Source: Ignavibacteria bacterium (GTDB lineage Bacteria > Bacteroidota > Ignavibacteria > Ignavibacteriales > SURF-24). From it: DNA of 64,000 nt. Below the pieces are notes generated by a model that was not told the origin of the DNA, searched no databases, and saw nothing but the letters and a program-made list of their open reading frames with translations. The stretch spans positions 21,099-85,098 of the forward strand of contig JAAXKN010000019.1 of the NCBI GenBank assembly GCA_025612375.1, written 5' to 3'. The position numbers and the translations under genes were made by a program. Within the stretch, counting starts at the first letter, position 1. Each line of letters begins with the position of its first letter. Shown piece by piece: positions 9,132 to 18,140 of the stretch.

Positions 9132-10934
9132 TTAAAAAGAAAGGCCAAAGCCGTATTCAAATAAAGGCTCATAGGTCTTGTCGCCGGCGTTAATCGGAAT
9201 CTGTGTCATCGCTTGGGGCCAGCTGTGTGAAAGCTTGCCCGTGGGTTTGTAGTCCCCGAAAAGAATGTCTGCAACGCCCTGCCCCTCACTCCCCGGCAGC
9301 CAGGCTGCCATAAAGGCGTCTGTTTTATTAATAATGTCGCTTATTATCATGGGCCTTCCTGAGACGAGTACAGTAACAACGGGAATGCCGGCGTTCTTAA
9401 GGTTTGTAACTACTCTTATGTCTTCGGCTGAAAGCCTGAGGTCCGTGCGGTCGCCCCCGCCTTCAACATACGGAGTCTCGCCTATTACAGCAATTGCAAA
9501 GTCCATTCCCTGTGCGCCGGAACCGTCGGCTGAATAAGTAACCTTAGTTGCTGCTGAAACTGTATTCTTAATTGCCTGAAGAATTGTTGTGCCTGTTGTT
9601 ATGTTTCCGCTCTGCCCCTGCCAGCTTATTGTCCAGCCGCCGCACTGATTGCCGATGTCGTTGGCGTTTTTCCCGGCGACTATGATATTCTTCGCGCCTT
9701 TGGACAGCGGAAGCATATTGTTCAAGTTTTTTAACAATACCATTGATTCCCGGACGCACTGCCTGGCAACTTCCCTGTGGGCGTCTGAGCCAAAAGAAGC
9801 AATTAAACTTTTATCCGTGTAGGGATTTTCAAACAGGTGCATCTGAAGTTTTACCCTTAAAATGCGCCTTACGGCATCGTCTACTCTTGCCATGGGAATC
9901 CTCCCTTCCTGAACCAGTTCCTTCATTGCAGTTATAAACTGTTTCCAGTTGCCGGGCTCCATTGCCATGTCAAGCCCTGCATTAATGGCTGTTGCCACCT
10001 GGGTTTTATAGTCTCCCGGCAGCTGTTCAATTCCGGCCCAGTCGGAAACGAGAAAACCCTTAAATCCCAGCTCATTTTTCAGAACGTCTGTAAGAAGGTA
10101 CTTATGCGAGTGCATCTTAACGCCGTTCCAGCTGCTGAAAGAAACCATAATGGACCCCACACCGGCTTTAATGGCTGCAATGTAACCCGGAAGGTGCACT
10201 TTCCTTAAAGTTTCTTCATCTATAACGGTATTGCCCTGGTCGTGCCCGTCAGTTGTTCCGCCGTCGCCTACAAAATGCTTGGCGCAGGCAAGGACTGAGG
10301 CGGGGCTGTCAAACTCGCTTCCCTGAAATCCTTTAACTGCAGCCTCGGCCATCATTGCCTGGAGTTCCGGAGTCTCCCCGAAACCTTCGTATGTGCGCCC
10401 CCACCTTTCGTTTCTTACTACTGCAATGCAGGGGGCAAAAGTCCAGTCTATGCCTGTAGCGGCAATCTCCTCGGCAGTTATTCTGGCTGCTTTTTCTACT
10501 AGGGATGGGTTACGCGTACAGCCAAGGGCAATGTTGTGAGGGAATATTACGGCACCTTTGACATTATTGTGCCCGTGAACCGCATCAACTCCATATATAA
10601 GAGGTATTTTTAGGCGCGTCTTAAGAGCGTACGTCTGGAAACCATCATACATATTTGCCCAGCCCGGGGCTGAGTTATCCTGCGGGGCGCTTCCACCTCC
10701 GCTTAGAATAGAGCCGATAAAATAGTCGCGCACATCTTCAGGTTTTACGGAAGCTCTTTCGGCCTGCGTCATCTGGCCGATTTTTTCTTCCAGCGTCATC
10801 TGAGAAAGCAGGTCCTCGACTTTCTTTTCAATTGATGTTGTTTCAGGCTGCATTGGGTTTTGCTCATCTTTTTTGCACGAAACGTTTAACAGACCAATAG
10901 ACAGGAACGACATTAAAAGGAATTTTTTCATCAT
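9132..10934 (-). CDS. GH3 beta-glucosidase lipoprotein
   Basis: A 600-residue GH3 enzyme with the same architecture as its downstream neighbour. The signal ends in LLNVSC, so Cys20 is a probable lipidation site and the enzyme should be membrane-anchored. Motifs: [11 protein letters not shown] (114-124), KHFVGDGGT (219-227) and nucleophile Asp298 in [10 protein letters not shown]. The pair appears to come from tandem duplication with later divergence in localisation: lipoprotein here, soluble there. A terminator separates it from the ROK kinase gene upstream, so these two GH3 genes probably have their own promoter in the 107-bp gap. Confidence 0.92.
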   Translation of the reverse strand: MMKKFLLMSFLSIGLLNVSCKKDEQNPMQPETTSIEKKVEDLLSQMTLEEKIGQMTQAERASVKPEDVRDYFIGSILSGGGSAPQDNSAPGWANMYDGFQTYALKTRLKIPLIYGVDAVHGHNNVKGAVIFPHNIALGCTRNPSLVEKAARITAEEIAATGIDWTFAPCIAVVRNERWGRTYEGFGETPELQAMMAEAAVKGFQGSEFDSPASVLACAKHFVGDGGTTDGHDQGNTVIDEETLRKVHLPGYIAAIKAGVGSIMVSFSSWNGVKMHSHKYLLTDVLKNELGFKGFLVSDWAGIEQLPGDYKTQVATAINAGLDMAMEPGNWKQFITAMKELVQEGRIPMARVDDAVRRILRVKLQMHLFENPYTDKSLIASFGSDAHREVARQCVRESMVLLKNLNNMLPLSKGAKNIIVAGKNANDIGNQCGGWTISWQGQSGNITTGTTILQAIKNTVSAATKVTYSADGSGAQGMDFAIAVIGETPYVEGGGDRTDLRLSAEDIRVVTNLKNAGIPVVTVLVSGRPMIISDIINKTDAFMAAWLPGSEGQGVADILFGDYKPTGKLSHSWPQAMTQIPINAGDKTYEPLFEYGFGLSF

Positions 10935-10995
10935 TAAATTAGTCCGGGTTACAGTGTTTAATTATTCAGGTGTTTGTATAAGAAGTTTTCAGTAG

Positions 10996-11026
10996 AAAAA
11001 AAGAACACGCCCTAAAAGGCGTGTTC
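10996..11026 (-). terminator. Rho-independent terminator of the permease/ROK operon
   Basis: GAACACGCC (11003-11011) pairs with GGCGTGTTC (11018-11026) around a 6-nt loop. On the minus strand it is followed by seven T. It starts 16 bp after the ROK stop codon. Confidence 0.88.
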
Positions 11027-11041
11027 CTTAAAATTAATCGT

Positions 11042-12016
11042 TCAGCTTTTCTGAGTTTTCTCAAGTTCGTTCCAGATTAAAGCGCTTGCCCCTAAAACCG
11101 CGGTATTGCCTTTTGTAAGGGCCGATGGCAGAAGCTTAACCTTATTCTTGAATATGTTAAGCATATACTTTTCCATGTAGCGCTTTGTCGGTTCAAAAAT
11201 GAGATCTCCCGAGGCGGCAAGGCCGCCAAAGAGAATTATGGCCTCGGGACTTGTGTGAGCTACTGCATCGGCGAGCTTTATGCCCAGGACTTTTCCCGTA
11301 AACTCAAATGCCTCAAGTGCAAGCTTGTCCCCTTTTGCTGCGGCTTCATAAATCATTTTAGCCGTGAGGTCGTTAAAACTTACACCTCTAAGCTCACTTT
11401 CAATCGTTGTGTCGCAAATGAGCTCGTAGACGGTTCTGCGGATTCCGCTTGCCGAGGCATAGGTCTCAAGGCATCCCTGCCTGCCGCAGCCGCAGTGCCG
11501 CCCCTCAGGGTCATAAATCGTGTGGCCTACTTCGCCGGCAAAACCGTCGTGGCCGTAAACAAGACTTCCGTTTACCACTATGCCGCTTCCAAGACCGGTC
11601 CCAAGCGTAATAACGATAAAATCCTTCATCCCCCTGGCCGCGCCGAACTGCATCTCACCTATTGCCGCGGCGTTAGCGTCATTTGTAATGGCTGAAGGAA
11701 TGTCGTAATATTTTTTTACCATTTCGATTACGTTTACAGTCCCCCAGTTCAGGTTAGGGGGCTGTTCAACAGTTCCTTTATAATAATTGGCATTGGGAGC
11801 GCCAATGCCTATGCCTATAAAATTGCACTTCTCTGAAATCTTTGCAAAAGTTTCATTGACCGCCGGATAAAGCCTTGCAAAAAGCTTGTCGGCCTTTTCA
11901 TTTGAACATGTGGGTATTGAGGACTCAATGAGGCAGTTGCCCTCTTTGTCTACAAAACCGAAAACCGTATTTGTCCCGCCAATATCAATCCCAAGAGTTA
12001 CGTCAACTTTTGCCAT
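11042..12016 (-). CDS. ROK-family sugar kinase (glucokinase type)
   Basis: A 324-residue cytoplasmic ROK protein without the DNA-binding domain of ROK repressors, so a kinase. The phosphate-binding loop GIDIGGTNT is at 9-17, the catalytic Asp113 lies in TNDANAAA, and the zinc site is His165 with the CxCGxxGCxE cluster (Cys175, Cys177, Cys182). The family phosphorylates glucose, mannose, fructose or N-acetylhexosamines with ATP. It sits 4 bp downstream of a FucP-type permease, a coupling that suggests it phosphorylates the hexose that permease imports. The GH125 gene in the same run makes mannose as plausible as glucose. SD: AGAGGG. Confidence 0.85.
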   Translation of the reverse strand: MAKVDVTLGIDIGGTNTVFGFVDKEGNCLIESSIPTCSNEKADKLFARLYPAVNETFAKISEKCNFIGIGIGAPNANYYKGTVEQPPNLNWGTVNVIEMVKKYYDIPSAITNDANAAAIGEMQFGAARGMKDFIVITLGTGLGSGIVVNGSLVYGHDGFAGEVGHTIYDPEGRHCGCGRQGCLETYASASGIRRTVYELICDTTIESELRGVSFNDLTAKMIYEAAAKGDKLALEAFEFTGKVLGIKLADAVAHTSPEAIILFGGLAASGDLIFEPTKRYMEKYMLNIFKNKVKLLPSALTKGNTAVLGASALIWNELEKTQKS

Positions 12017-12020
12017 ATTC

Positions 12021-13346
12021 TTAAGCCCTCTTTAAGTGGGAAGGAACGTGGCCTTTAAGTCCATAGTAAGCTATGAACAGGTAGCAGATTGCTGGCAGGA
12101 AGAATGCATGGTGAATGCCGATATTGTCAGCAAAGAAACCCTGCAAAAGAGGAATGAGCGCGCCGCCTACAATTGCCATGCAAAGAATGCCCGAGGCCTG
12201 TCCGGTATGCTTTCCGAGGCCGTCAATTGCAAGAGTGAAGATTGTCGGGAACATGATGGAATTGAAAAGACCTATTAAAAGAATTGACCACATTGCAACC
12301 TGCCCTGTTGTAATCATGGTAATTATAACCAAAGCAGAGGCAACAAAAGCATTAAATGCAAGTACTGCTCCCGGCTTAATCTTTCTCTGGACGGCTGAAC
12401 CTATAAAGCGCCCTATCATTGCGCCGCCCCAGTAAAATGAAACAAATTTTCCTGCCTGTGCTTCCGGAAGTCCTGCAACAAAAGGCTGTCCGAGATAGTT
12501 TACTAAAAAGCTTCCTATTGAAACTTCAGCTCCTACGTAAACAAAAATTCCTATTGCGCCTAAGACCAGGTGCTTGTAGCCCCATGCACTTTCATGATTC
12601 TGATCGAGGCTCTGGCCGCTTCCGTCTGCCGAACCTGCACTGGCGGCTTCAATTACAGGAAGCTTGAATATTGCAAATACGCCTGCTATCACGAACAAGG
12701 CTGCAGCCAGGCCTAAATAAGGCACCTGTACAGCGGCGGCTTCTGTTGCCTGATAAGCCGAAAGTTCTGCCGGGCTTAATTGGGCAATAGCATCGGCACT
12801 TTTAACTGCAACCGAAAGTATTAAAAGAGAACCAAAGAAAGGTGCTATTGTGGTGCCGAGAGAATTAAAAGCCTGTGTCAGGTTAAGACGGCTTGAAGCT
12901 GTCTCAGGCTTTCCAAGTATTGCAACGTAAGGGTTTGCAGCTACCTGAAGAAGTGTTATTCCGGCGGCAAGAATAAAAAGTGCCAGGAGGAACATTGGAT
13001 AAGATCTGAGGCCGGCAGCAGGATAAAAGAACAGGCAGCCGATTCCTGCTGTTATTAAGCCTATAATAATTCCTTTTTTATAACCGATTTTTTCAACAAG
13101 GATTCCTGAAGGCAGTGAAACAAGGAAATATGCCCCAAAGAAGCAGAACTGTATCAGCATTGCTTCAGTGTAGTTCAGTGAAAATACTGCTTTAAGGTGG
13201 GGAATGATGATGTCATTAAGACACGTCAGAAAACCCCACATGAAAAACAGTGAAGTTAATACAGTCAGAGCCGGTGTGTAATTAGCCTGAGGCTGGGGTA
13301 CAGTCTTCAGGTTTTTAACGTCAATCGTGGAACTCGATACAGCCAT
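12021..13346 (-). CDS. Sugar:proton MFS permease, FucP/GluP family
   Basis: A 441-residue, 12-helix major facilitator protein with the family signature [19 protein letters not shown] near residues 33-51 and [10 protein letters not shown] near 136. Homologues import fucose, glucose/galactose or N-acetylglucosamine by proton symport across the inner membrane. It is translationally close to the ROK kinase (4 bp) and 109 bp downstream of the GH125 mannosidase gene, so mannose or glucose is the expected cargo. GGGAGA precedes the ATG. Confidence 0.88.
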   Translation of the reverse strand: MAVSSSTIDVKNLKTVPQPQANYTPALTVLTSLFFMWGFLTCLNDIIIPHLKAVFSLNYTEAMLIQFCFFGAYFLVSLPSGILVEKIGYKKGIIIGLITAGIGCLFFYPAAGLRSYPMFLLALFILAAGITLLQVAANPYVAILGKPETASSRLNLTQAFNSLGTTIAPFFGSLLILSVAVKSADAIAQLSPAELSAYQATEAAAVQVPYLGLAAALFVIAGVFAIFKLPVIEAASAGSADGSGQSLDQNHESAWGYKHLVLGAIGIFVYVGAEVSIGSFLVNYLGQPFVAGLPEAQAGKFVSFYWGGAMIGRFIGSAVQRKIKPGAVLAFNAFVASALVIITMITTGQVAMWSILLIGLFNSIMFPTIFTLAIDGLGKHTGQASGILCMAIVGGALIPLLQGFFADNIGIHHAFFLPAICYLFIAYYGLKGHVPSHLKRA

Positions 13347-13455
13347 TATAATCTCCCTTTAAGATTGTTTTTTGCTTTTCGTATTCATTTTATTTATGTA
13401 CTAATTAATATAAGCTTTTTTAAAAAGAAACTGCTTTAATATAAACTCTTTTACC

Positions 13456-14904
13456 CTAAATCACGGAATCCAGAATGTGCGGCCTTTCATTATACAGCTG
13501 GATTATTAGCTCACCAAAAAGTGTATTCGCCCAGGCAAACCATTTTCTTGTAAATTTTGACGCATTATCTTTATTGAAAGACTCGTGCATAAAGCCTGTC
13601 TGAGCGTGTGTCGCCTTAAGCATCTTAAGGCAATAAAGAATTTCCCTGTCCTCCGGGCTGGTAAGAGCCCTCATGGTAATCCCCAGGGGCCAGATTTGAT
13701 CCATCCCGCAGTGCGGCCCTCCAATGCCTTCGCCAGCCGTACCTTTGAAGAAATATGGGTTATCTGCGCTTAGCACAAATGCCCTCGTATTTATATATAA
13801 GGGATCGTCTTTTTTCCTGTATCCCAAATACGGAATTGAAAGAAGGCTCGGAACGTTGGCGTCATCCATAAAAAGCCTGTTGCCGAATCCGTCTGCCTCG
13901 TAGCAGTAGAGGCTTCCATAGTTAAGGTGTTCCGCCTTTGCGTACATTTCAATTGCTTCACTTAACTCCGCTGAAAATGACCTGCATTCTTCGGCAAAAG
14001 CCCTGTCCTTAAGCTCTGTAGAAAATATTTCATAAAGCTGGTCTAAAGAAACAGCTGCAAACATGTTTGAAGGAATTAAAAACGGGTACATGCAGCAGTC
14101 ATCCGAAGGCCTGAACATGGAGTGTATCAGTCCCACCTTCTTTGTGGGATTTCCCCACCCGTTCATCGCCACGGTGTCATAAAGCGAGCTTGTAACCCTC
14201 TGGAAAGAATAAGGCCCGTTCCCTTTTTTACGCTGCTGCTCACGGAACGTCTTAACTATAAGCTTCATCGCCTGCTGCCACTTTGCATCAAAGATGGATG
14301 CGTCCCGGGAATTTTTCCAGTATCCGTACGAAAGACGTATGGGGTAGCACAAGGAATCAATTTCCCACTTCCTTTCGTGCAGCTCGGGCTTCATATCTGT
14401 CAGGTCCTTTGCCCATTCGCTTCCTGTCGGCCCGAAATTGAACGCATTGGCATAAGGATCCAGAAGTATGCACCTTGCCTGGCGGTTTATCAGCCCTGCA
14501 ATCATCTCTTTCAAAGGGGCGTCATCCTTAATTAAAGGCAGATAAGGCCATACCTGGGCCGATGAATCCCTTAGCCACATGGCATGTATGTCGCCTGTTA
14601 TAACAAATGTGTCAGGCTTACCCTCAAACCGGCCCGATTCCACCGTTGTATCCAGCGTATTGGGGAAACAGTTCTCAAAAAGCCAGGAGATTTCCCTGTC
14701 CTTAATTTTAGTCTTCAGGCTGGAAATTTTTTCCTCAACGGCTTCACTCCTGAATTTCCTTTCTTTTAGAGGAGGCCTTTTGCTTTCAAAGGAAAACTCT
14801 TCCTTGGAATAAGATTTCCCAATAAAAGGAAAGCTGAAGCCTGAGCTGCCAAGTGCCCCTGCTATTAAAGCTGTTTTTTTAATAAATTCCCGTCTTGTGG
14901 TCAT
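13456..14904 (-). CDS. GH125 exo-alpha-1,6-mannosidase, Tat-exported
   Basis: The 482-residue protein matches the metal-independent alpha-mannosidases of GH125 (former DUF1237): the WLRDSSAQVWPYLP block at about 109-122, an EWAKD-containing segment, and GPHCGMDQIWPLGI near 399-412, in an (alpha/alpha)6 barrel of the usual length. The N-terminus MTTRREFIKKTALIAGALG has a twin-arginine signal with a hydrophobic core, so folded export by Tat is predicted. The enzyme removes terminal alpha-1,6-mannose. It is the first gene of the leftward run mannosidase-permease-ROK. A sigma54-like promoter and a 17-bp dyad lie upstream (14953-15058), giving a leader of about 38 nt. Confidence 0.88.
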   Translation of the reverse strand: MTTRREFIKKTALIAGALGSSGFSFPFIGKSYSKEEFSFESKRPPLKERKFRSEAVEEKISSLKTKIKDREISWLFENCFPNTLDTTVESGRFEGKPDTFVITGDIHAMWLRDSSAQVWPYLPLIKDDAPLKEMIAGLINRQARCILLDPYANAFNFGPTGSEWAKDLTDMKPELHERKWEIDSLCYPIRLSYGYWKNSRDASIFDAKWQQAMKLIVKTFREQQRKKGNGPYSFQRVTSSLYDTVAMNGWGNPTKKVGLIHSMFRPSDDCCMYPFLIPSNMFAAVSLDQLYEIFSTELKDRAFAEECRSFSAELSEAIEMYAKAEHLNYGSLYCYEADGFGNRLFMDDANVPSLLSIPYLGYRKKDDPLYINTRAFVLSADNPYFFKGTAGEGIGGPHCGMDQIWPLGITMRALTSPEDREILYCLKMLKATHAQTGFMHESFNKDNASKFTRKWFAWANTLFGELIIQLYNERPHILDSVI

Positions 14905-14952
14905 TACGAACCCGTCTTTTACTCAAGATATATATTTCCCAACTGGGTGTTG

Positions 14953-14969
14953 GTCAAATATTATGCCTT
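14953..14969 (-). promoter_or_regulatory. Candidate sigma54 (-24/-12) promoter for the GH125 operon
   Basis: On the minus strand the sequence reads AAGGCATAATATTTGACC, with GG and GA exactly 10 nt apart, as in sigma54 promoters (consensus TGGCAC-N5-TTGC). The deviation at -12 (GA for GC) is shared with the candidates before the GH2 and symporter genes. The predicted start is about 38 nt before the GH125 ATG. Confidence 0.45.
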
Positions 14970-15041
14970 AGTTAAAATAAGCTGTGGGAGCCTGAAGTGC
15001 ATACTGATTTGCAGGGTTTTATCCCCTCAGCTGATAAAGGG

Positions 15042-15058
15042 CTTATTATTTTAATAAG
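15042..15058. promoter_or_regulatory. 17-bp dyad, copy 1 (candidate enhancer site)
   Basis: CTTATTATTTTAATAAG: inverted arms CTTATTA/TAATAAG around TTT. It is about 75-90 bp upstream of the leftward -24/-12 candidate, the usual distance for an NtrC-type enhancer. The same core occurs three more times downstream of the regulator operon. Confidence 0.5.
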
Positions 15059-15225
15059 GAGTATTATTAAATTGATAATTTCAGCGCTTTTTGAGCCCTT
15101 TAAGGGCGGAAGATCACGGCGCTAATTAATTTCCCCCTTTCTTACGATTATACGTGGAAAGTTTGCAAATTTAATTAAATTTGGTGAGCTGATTTTTCAG
15201 GCAGATAACTTTAATTCATTATTTT

Positions 15226-16572
15226 TTGAATTACAAATCAATAAAGAATCGCTTCGTGAAATTTGAAAAGCTGTTTTATGTAATTATTAGCGCCGTACTG
15301 GTTGTCGCTTTTATTCTTATAGGCTACGTTTCATCGCCGCTCATATTTCAGGCCCGCGACGGCTCGCAGGCTAAGAAGATCTATTATGTGGACCATATTT
15401 CCTCTGCACTCGGGAAAGTAATAGGCAAATTTAACGAAAAGTACAAAAACCAGATCGAGGTTGTGCCCATTAACCTCCCTTTTGAAAAATTCAGCACAAA
15501 TGAACGCAAGGAGCTCTTAACCCGCTTCCTCCGCAGCAAAAGTGACAGAATAGACATATTTGCAGTTGACCAGATCTGGGTCCCCCGTTTTGTAAAATGG
15601 GGCATACCGCTCGAAAAATATATCTCTCCGGTTCAGAGGGGAAACCTTCTGGGCTACGCAATGCAGTCCTGTTACTATAATAATGAACTTATTGCAGTCC
15701 CCTTATATATAGATATAGCTCTTATGTATTACAGGGACGACCTCCTGAGAAACCTCCCCTGCTATGAGGAAATTAAATCCAAACTCAAATCCTCAATAAC
15801 ATGGGACGATTTTATAGCACTTAAGGATAAGCTCCCCGGCGGGGCAAAGCCATACTTCGTTTTTCAGGCCGATGATTACGAGGGACTCATATGCAGCTTT
15901 ATGGAAATGCTTGCCGGACAGGGAGGATCAATCGTCTCAGGAGACTCTATAAAATTAAATACTCCTGAGGCCGTTATGGCGGCACGGCTTCTGACTGACC
16001 TGGTACACAAATACCATGTTTCCCCGGCTGAAGTCTCCAACCTGAAGGAAAATCCGAGCTACAAATATTTTATCGATAATAACTGCATCTTTTTGCGCGG
16101 CTGGCCCGGGTTCTTAAGGGACTATAAGGATGAGATGAGCCGCAAATTTATCTATAGCAATCTTAAAGCGGTTCCAACACCCCACTTTGCAGGGCATAAA
16201 CCTGTCTCGGTCTACGGGGGGTGGAATCTTATGATTTCAAAATACTCTTCCAGAATACCAGAATCGGTTGTCTTCATCAATTACCTTATGAGCCCCGAGG
16301 CGCAAAAAATGCTCTATGAAGAGGGGGGATATCTGCCTATAAACACAAAATTGTATGGCGATAAGGAATTCCTGAAGTCCCACAAAGAACTGAATAATTA
16401 CAGGAAAATGCTGGACCGTGGAATCCACAGGCCTTTTCTCGAACACTATACGAGCATTTCTGATATTCTCTCTTACTATCTTAATCTTGCCATCCAGAAT
16501 AAAATGCCCATTGAAGAGGCGCTGAATAAGGCAACAGAAAAAATTAATTCAAAAAGCATTCTGCTCAAGTGA
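15226..16572 (+). CDS. Membrane-anchored sugar-binding protein (ABC solute-binding family 1), probable sensor subunit
   Basis: A 448-residue protein of the extracellular solute-binding family 1 fold (maltose/oligosaccharide-type): FNEKYKNQIEVVPINLPFE, DIFAVDQIWVPRF and PVSVYGGWNLMISKYS, followed by FINYLMSPEAQKMLYEEGGY. It begins with an uncleaved-looking transmembrane segment (about 15-36, FYVIISAVLVVAFILIGYV) and no lipobox, so it should be tethered in the periplasm. No ABC permease or ATPase accompanies it; a histidine kinase gene follows 27 bp later. The context therefore suggests ligand sensing rather than transport. The start is TTG at 15226, since the frame is closed upstream at 15205; GTG at 15259 (V12) would be the next candidate. 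Confidence 0.82.
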   Translation: MNYKSIKNRFVKFEKLFYVIISAVLVVAFILIGYVSSPLIFQARDGSQAKKIYYVDHISSALGKVIGKFNEKYKNQIEVVPINLPFEKFSTNERKELLTRFLRSKSDRIDIFAVDQIWVPRFVKWGIPLEKYISPVQRGNLLGYAMQSCYYNNELIAVPLYIDIALMYYRDDLLRNLPCYEEIKSKLKSSITWDDFIALKDKLPGGAKPYFVFQADDYEGLICSFMEMLAGQGGSIVSGDSIKLNTPEAVMAARLLTDLVHKYHVSPAEVSNLKENPSYKYFIDNNCIFLRGWPGFLRDYKDEMSRKFIYSNLKAVPTPHFAGHKPVSVYGGWNLMISKYSSRIPESVVFINYLMSPEAQKMLYEEGGYLPINTKLYGDKEFLKSHKELNNYRKMLDRGIHRPFLEHYTSISDILSYYLNLAIQNKMPIEEALNKATEKINSKSILLK

Positions 16573-16599
16573 TGAATAGATATGAAGTGATGAATATAT

Positions 16600-18072
16600 A
16601 TGAGTAAAGTAAAATTGCTGGAAAAATTTAAGGAATACCATTTCGAGTTCAGACACCTGACGGTGCTGTTTATTATTCTGTTTGCCTTTCAGCTTATTCT
16701 CTCGTTCATTAATAAATCCTCAATTAACGGATTTCTGTCGAATACACAGAAGTGGTATCAGAAGGATTCAGCCGAAAAACTGGCAAACCTCACTACTACA
16801 TCTTTCGAACTGCTCCTGGAAAGCATCAACCCGAAGGAAAATCTGGACGAGGATGAAATCAGCAGGATAACACAGTCTTTCGACATTATATTCAGCCAGC
16901 AGGTCCTTCAGCATAATATTGAAGAAATCTGTGTTATAGTAAATAAGGGTAAGCAAGTCTATGCCATTGATGACGGGAAGGTGCTCTTCTCCTTCCTGTT
17001 TAAGAATTCAGACCCTCCGGCCTCAAAAATTTCACATAAAGAGGCAATTGCAATGTATGACAGTGCAAAAGAAGAACTGGTGTCAAAAGAACAGATCTAC
17101 AGCACTGTAACCGATAAGCAGACTTTTAATACATTTGTCCCTTTTGTCCTGAGGGGTGAGGTAATAGGAGCACTGTATATAAAGAATACGCCCGACTTTT
17201 CACTTATTACAAACCAGATCATCTCGAGCTTTGATGAGACGTCTGTAATCTATCTTTCCCTTATTTTACTAGGACTTCTGGCAATGTACTTTATATCTTC
17301 TTACACAGTCAGGGAAAGGGATGAGGCGCAGAAACTCCTCTTTGAGGCGCACGAAACGAACCTTAAAAAACAGATTAACTACGAAAAAGAGCTCCTCTTC
17401 ACAAAGAGGATATACCATACACACCATAAGGCCGAAAAGGTAATGGGATTTATTAAGGATGACCTCAGGCAGCTGAGCCCCGACAATACAAGCGATATCA
17501 AATACAGGGTCTCCAAGTACTCAAATTTTGTCTCCCGTGTTATCTATGACATGAAATGGTACGATCCCCCGGTGCAGACCATTAGAAACCAGCTCTTCCG
17601 GACAAAATTAAATGAGGTTGTAAGGTTTATTGTGGACAATATATTCCTCCGCACCTCCACGCGTTCAAATGCTTTCGACTTTAAGCTGGAGCTGGATGAG
17701 AATCTGCCCGTTATCGGGATAAATGAGTTCGTTGTCTGGGAAATACTTGAACCCTTAATGCAGAACTCGGTTGAGCACGGGGGAAGTGAATTTATAACAA
17801 TTACAGTTACTACCCGGTTCGACAGCCAGTTAAATAAAATTACGCTTGTTATTTCCGATGATGGCCAGGGTATACAGCCCGACCTCCTGGAGGTAAACAA
17901 AAACGGTGTTAAAAAATTATTCCAGGAAAACGTTACCAGCAAAGTCTCCGAACTCCAGAACTCGGGCTACGGATGCTACATCGCTTACGAAATGTCAAGG
18001 CGCTGCGGCTGGGAAATAGACGCTGAAAACCTGGAAAAAGGGTGCAGGTTTATTATTACTATAAAGGCTTAA
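16600..18072 (+). CDS. Sensor histidine kinase with periplasmic domain
   Basis: A 490-residue inner-membrane kinase. Transmembrane segments at about 20-37 and 216-234 enclose a periplasmic sensor of about 175 residues (Cache/PAS-like by pattern). A coiled linker (235-270) follows, then a helical dimerisation region with the His cluster HTHH (273-276). The ATPase domain has its N-box ILEPLMQNSVEHG (Asn389), G1 box SDDGQGI (419-425) and G2 box SGYGCYIAYEM. A canonical H-box was not recognised, so the phospho-acceptor is uncertain. It lies between the tethered sugar-binding protein and an NtrC-type response regulator, so it probably reads ligand occupancy of the former and signals to the latter. 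Confidence 0.85.
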   Translation: MSKVKLLEKFKEYHFEFRHLTVLFIILFAFQLILSFINKSSINGFLSNTQKWYQKDSAEKLANLTTTSFELLLESINPKENLDEDEISRITQSFDIIFSQQVLQHNIEEICVIVNKGKQVYAIDDGKVLFSFLFKNSDPPASKISHKEAIAMYDSAKEELVSKEQIYSTVTDKQTFNTFVPFVLRGEVIGALYIKNTPDFSLITNQIISSFDETSVIYLSLILLGLLAMYFISSYTVRERDEAQKLLFEAHETNLKKQINYEKELLFTKRIYHTHHKAEKVMGFIKDDLRQLSPDNTSDIKYRVSKYSNFVSRVIYDMKWYDPPVQTIRNQLFRTKLNEVVRFIVDNIFLRTSTRSNAFDFKLELDENLPVIGINEFVVWEILEPLMQNSVEHGGSEFITITVTTRFDSQLNKITLVISDDGQGIQPDLLEVNKNGVKKLFQENVTSKVSELQNSGYGCYIAYEMSRRCGWEIDAENLEKGCRFIITIKA

Positions 18073-18140
18073 TAAAATAAGAGTTAACTTGACGCGTTGA
18101 CTGCATATATATAATAGATATAAAATCAGGAAAAATTCAC

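Larger units (their letters stand above)
14905..15225. other. Divergent regulatory region (321 bp)
   Basis: No gene. It separates the leftward GH125 operon from the rightward sensor operon. It carries one copy of the 17-bp TTATTATTTTAATAA dyad and, on the minus strand, a -24/-12-like sequence. No convincing promoter for the rightward genes was recognised. Confidence 0.65.

Noticed and set aside
10870..10890. CGAAACGTTTAAC as a LacI-type operator
   Set aside because: It is inside the GH3 coding region and the arms are not symmetrical.
14985..15002. Sigma54-like GG-N10-GC on the plus strand (near GTGGGAGCCTGAAGTGCATA)
   Set aside because: It lies upstream of the dyad rather than downstream, more than 200 bp from the sensor operon, and a GG-N10-GC match is expected by chance in a gap of this size.
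15158..15180. TGGAAAGTTTGCA as a sigma54 promoter for the sensor operon
   Set aside because: GG and GC are only 7 nt apart instead of 10.
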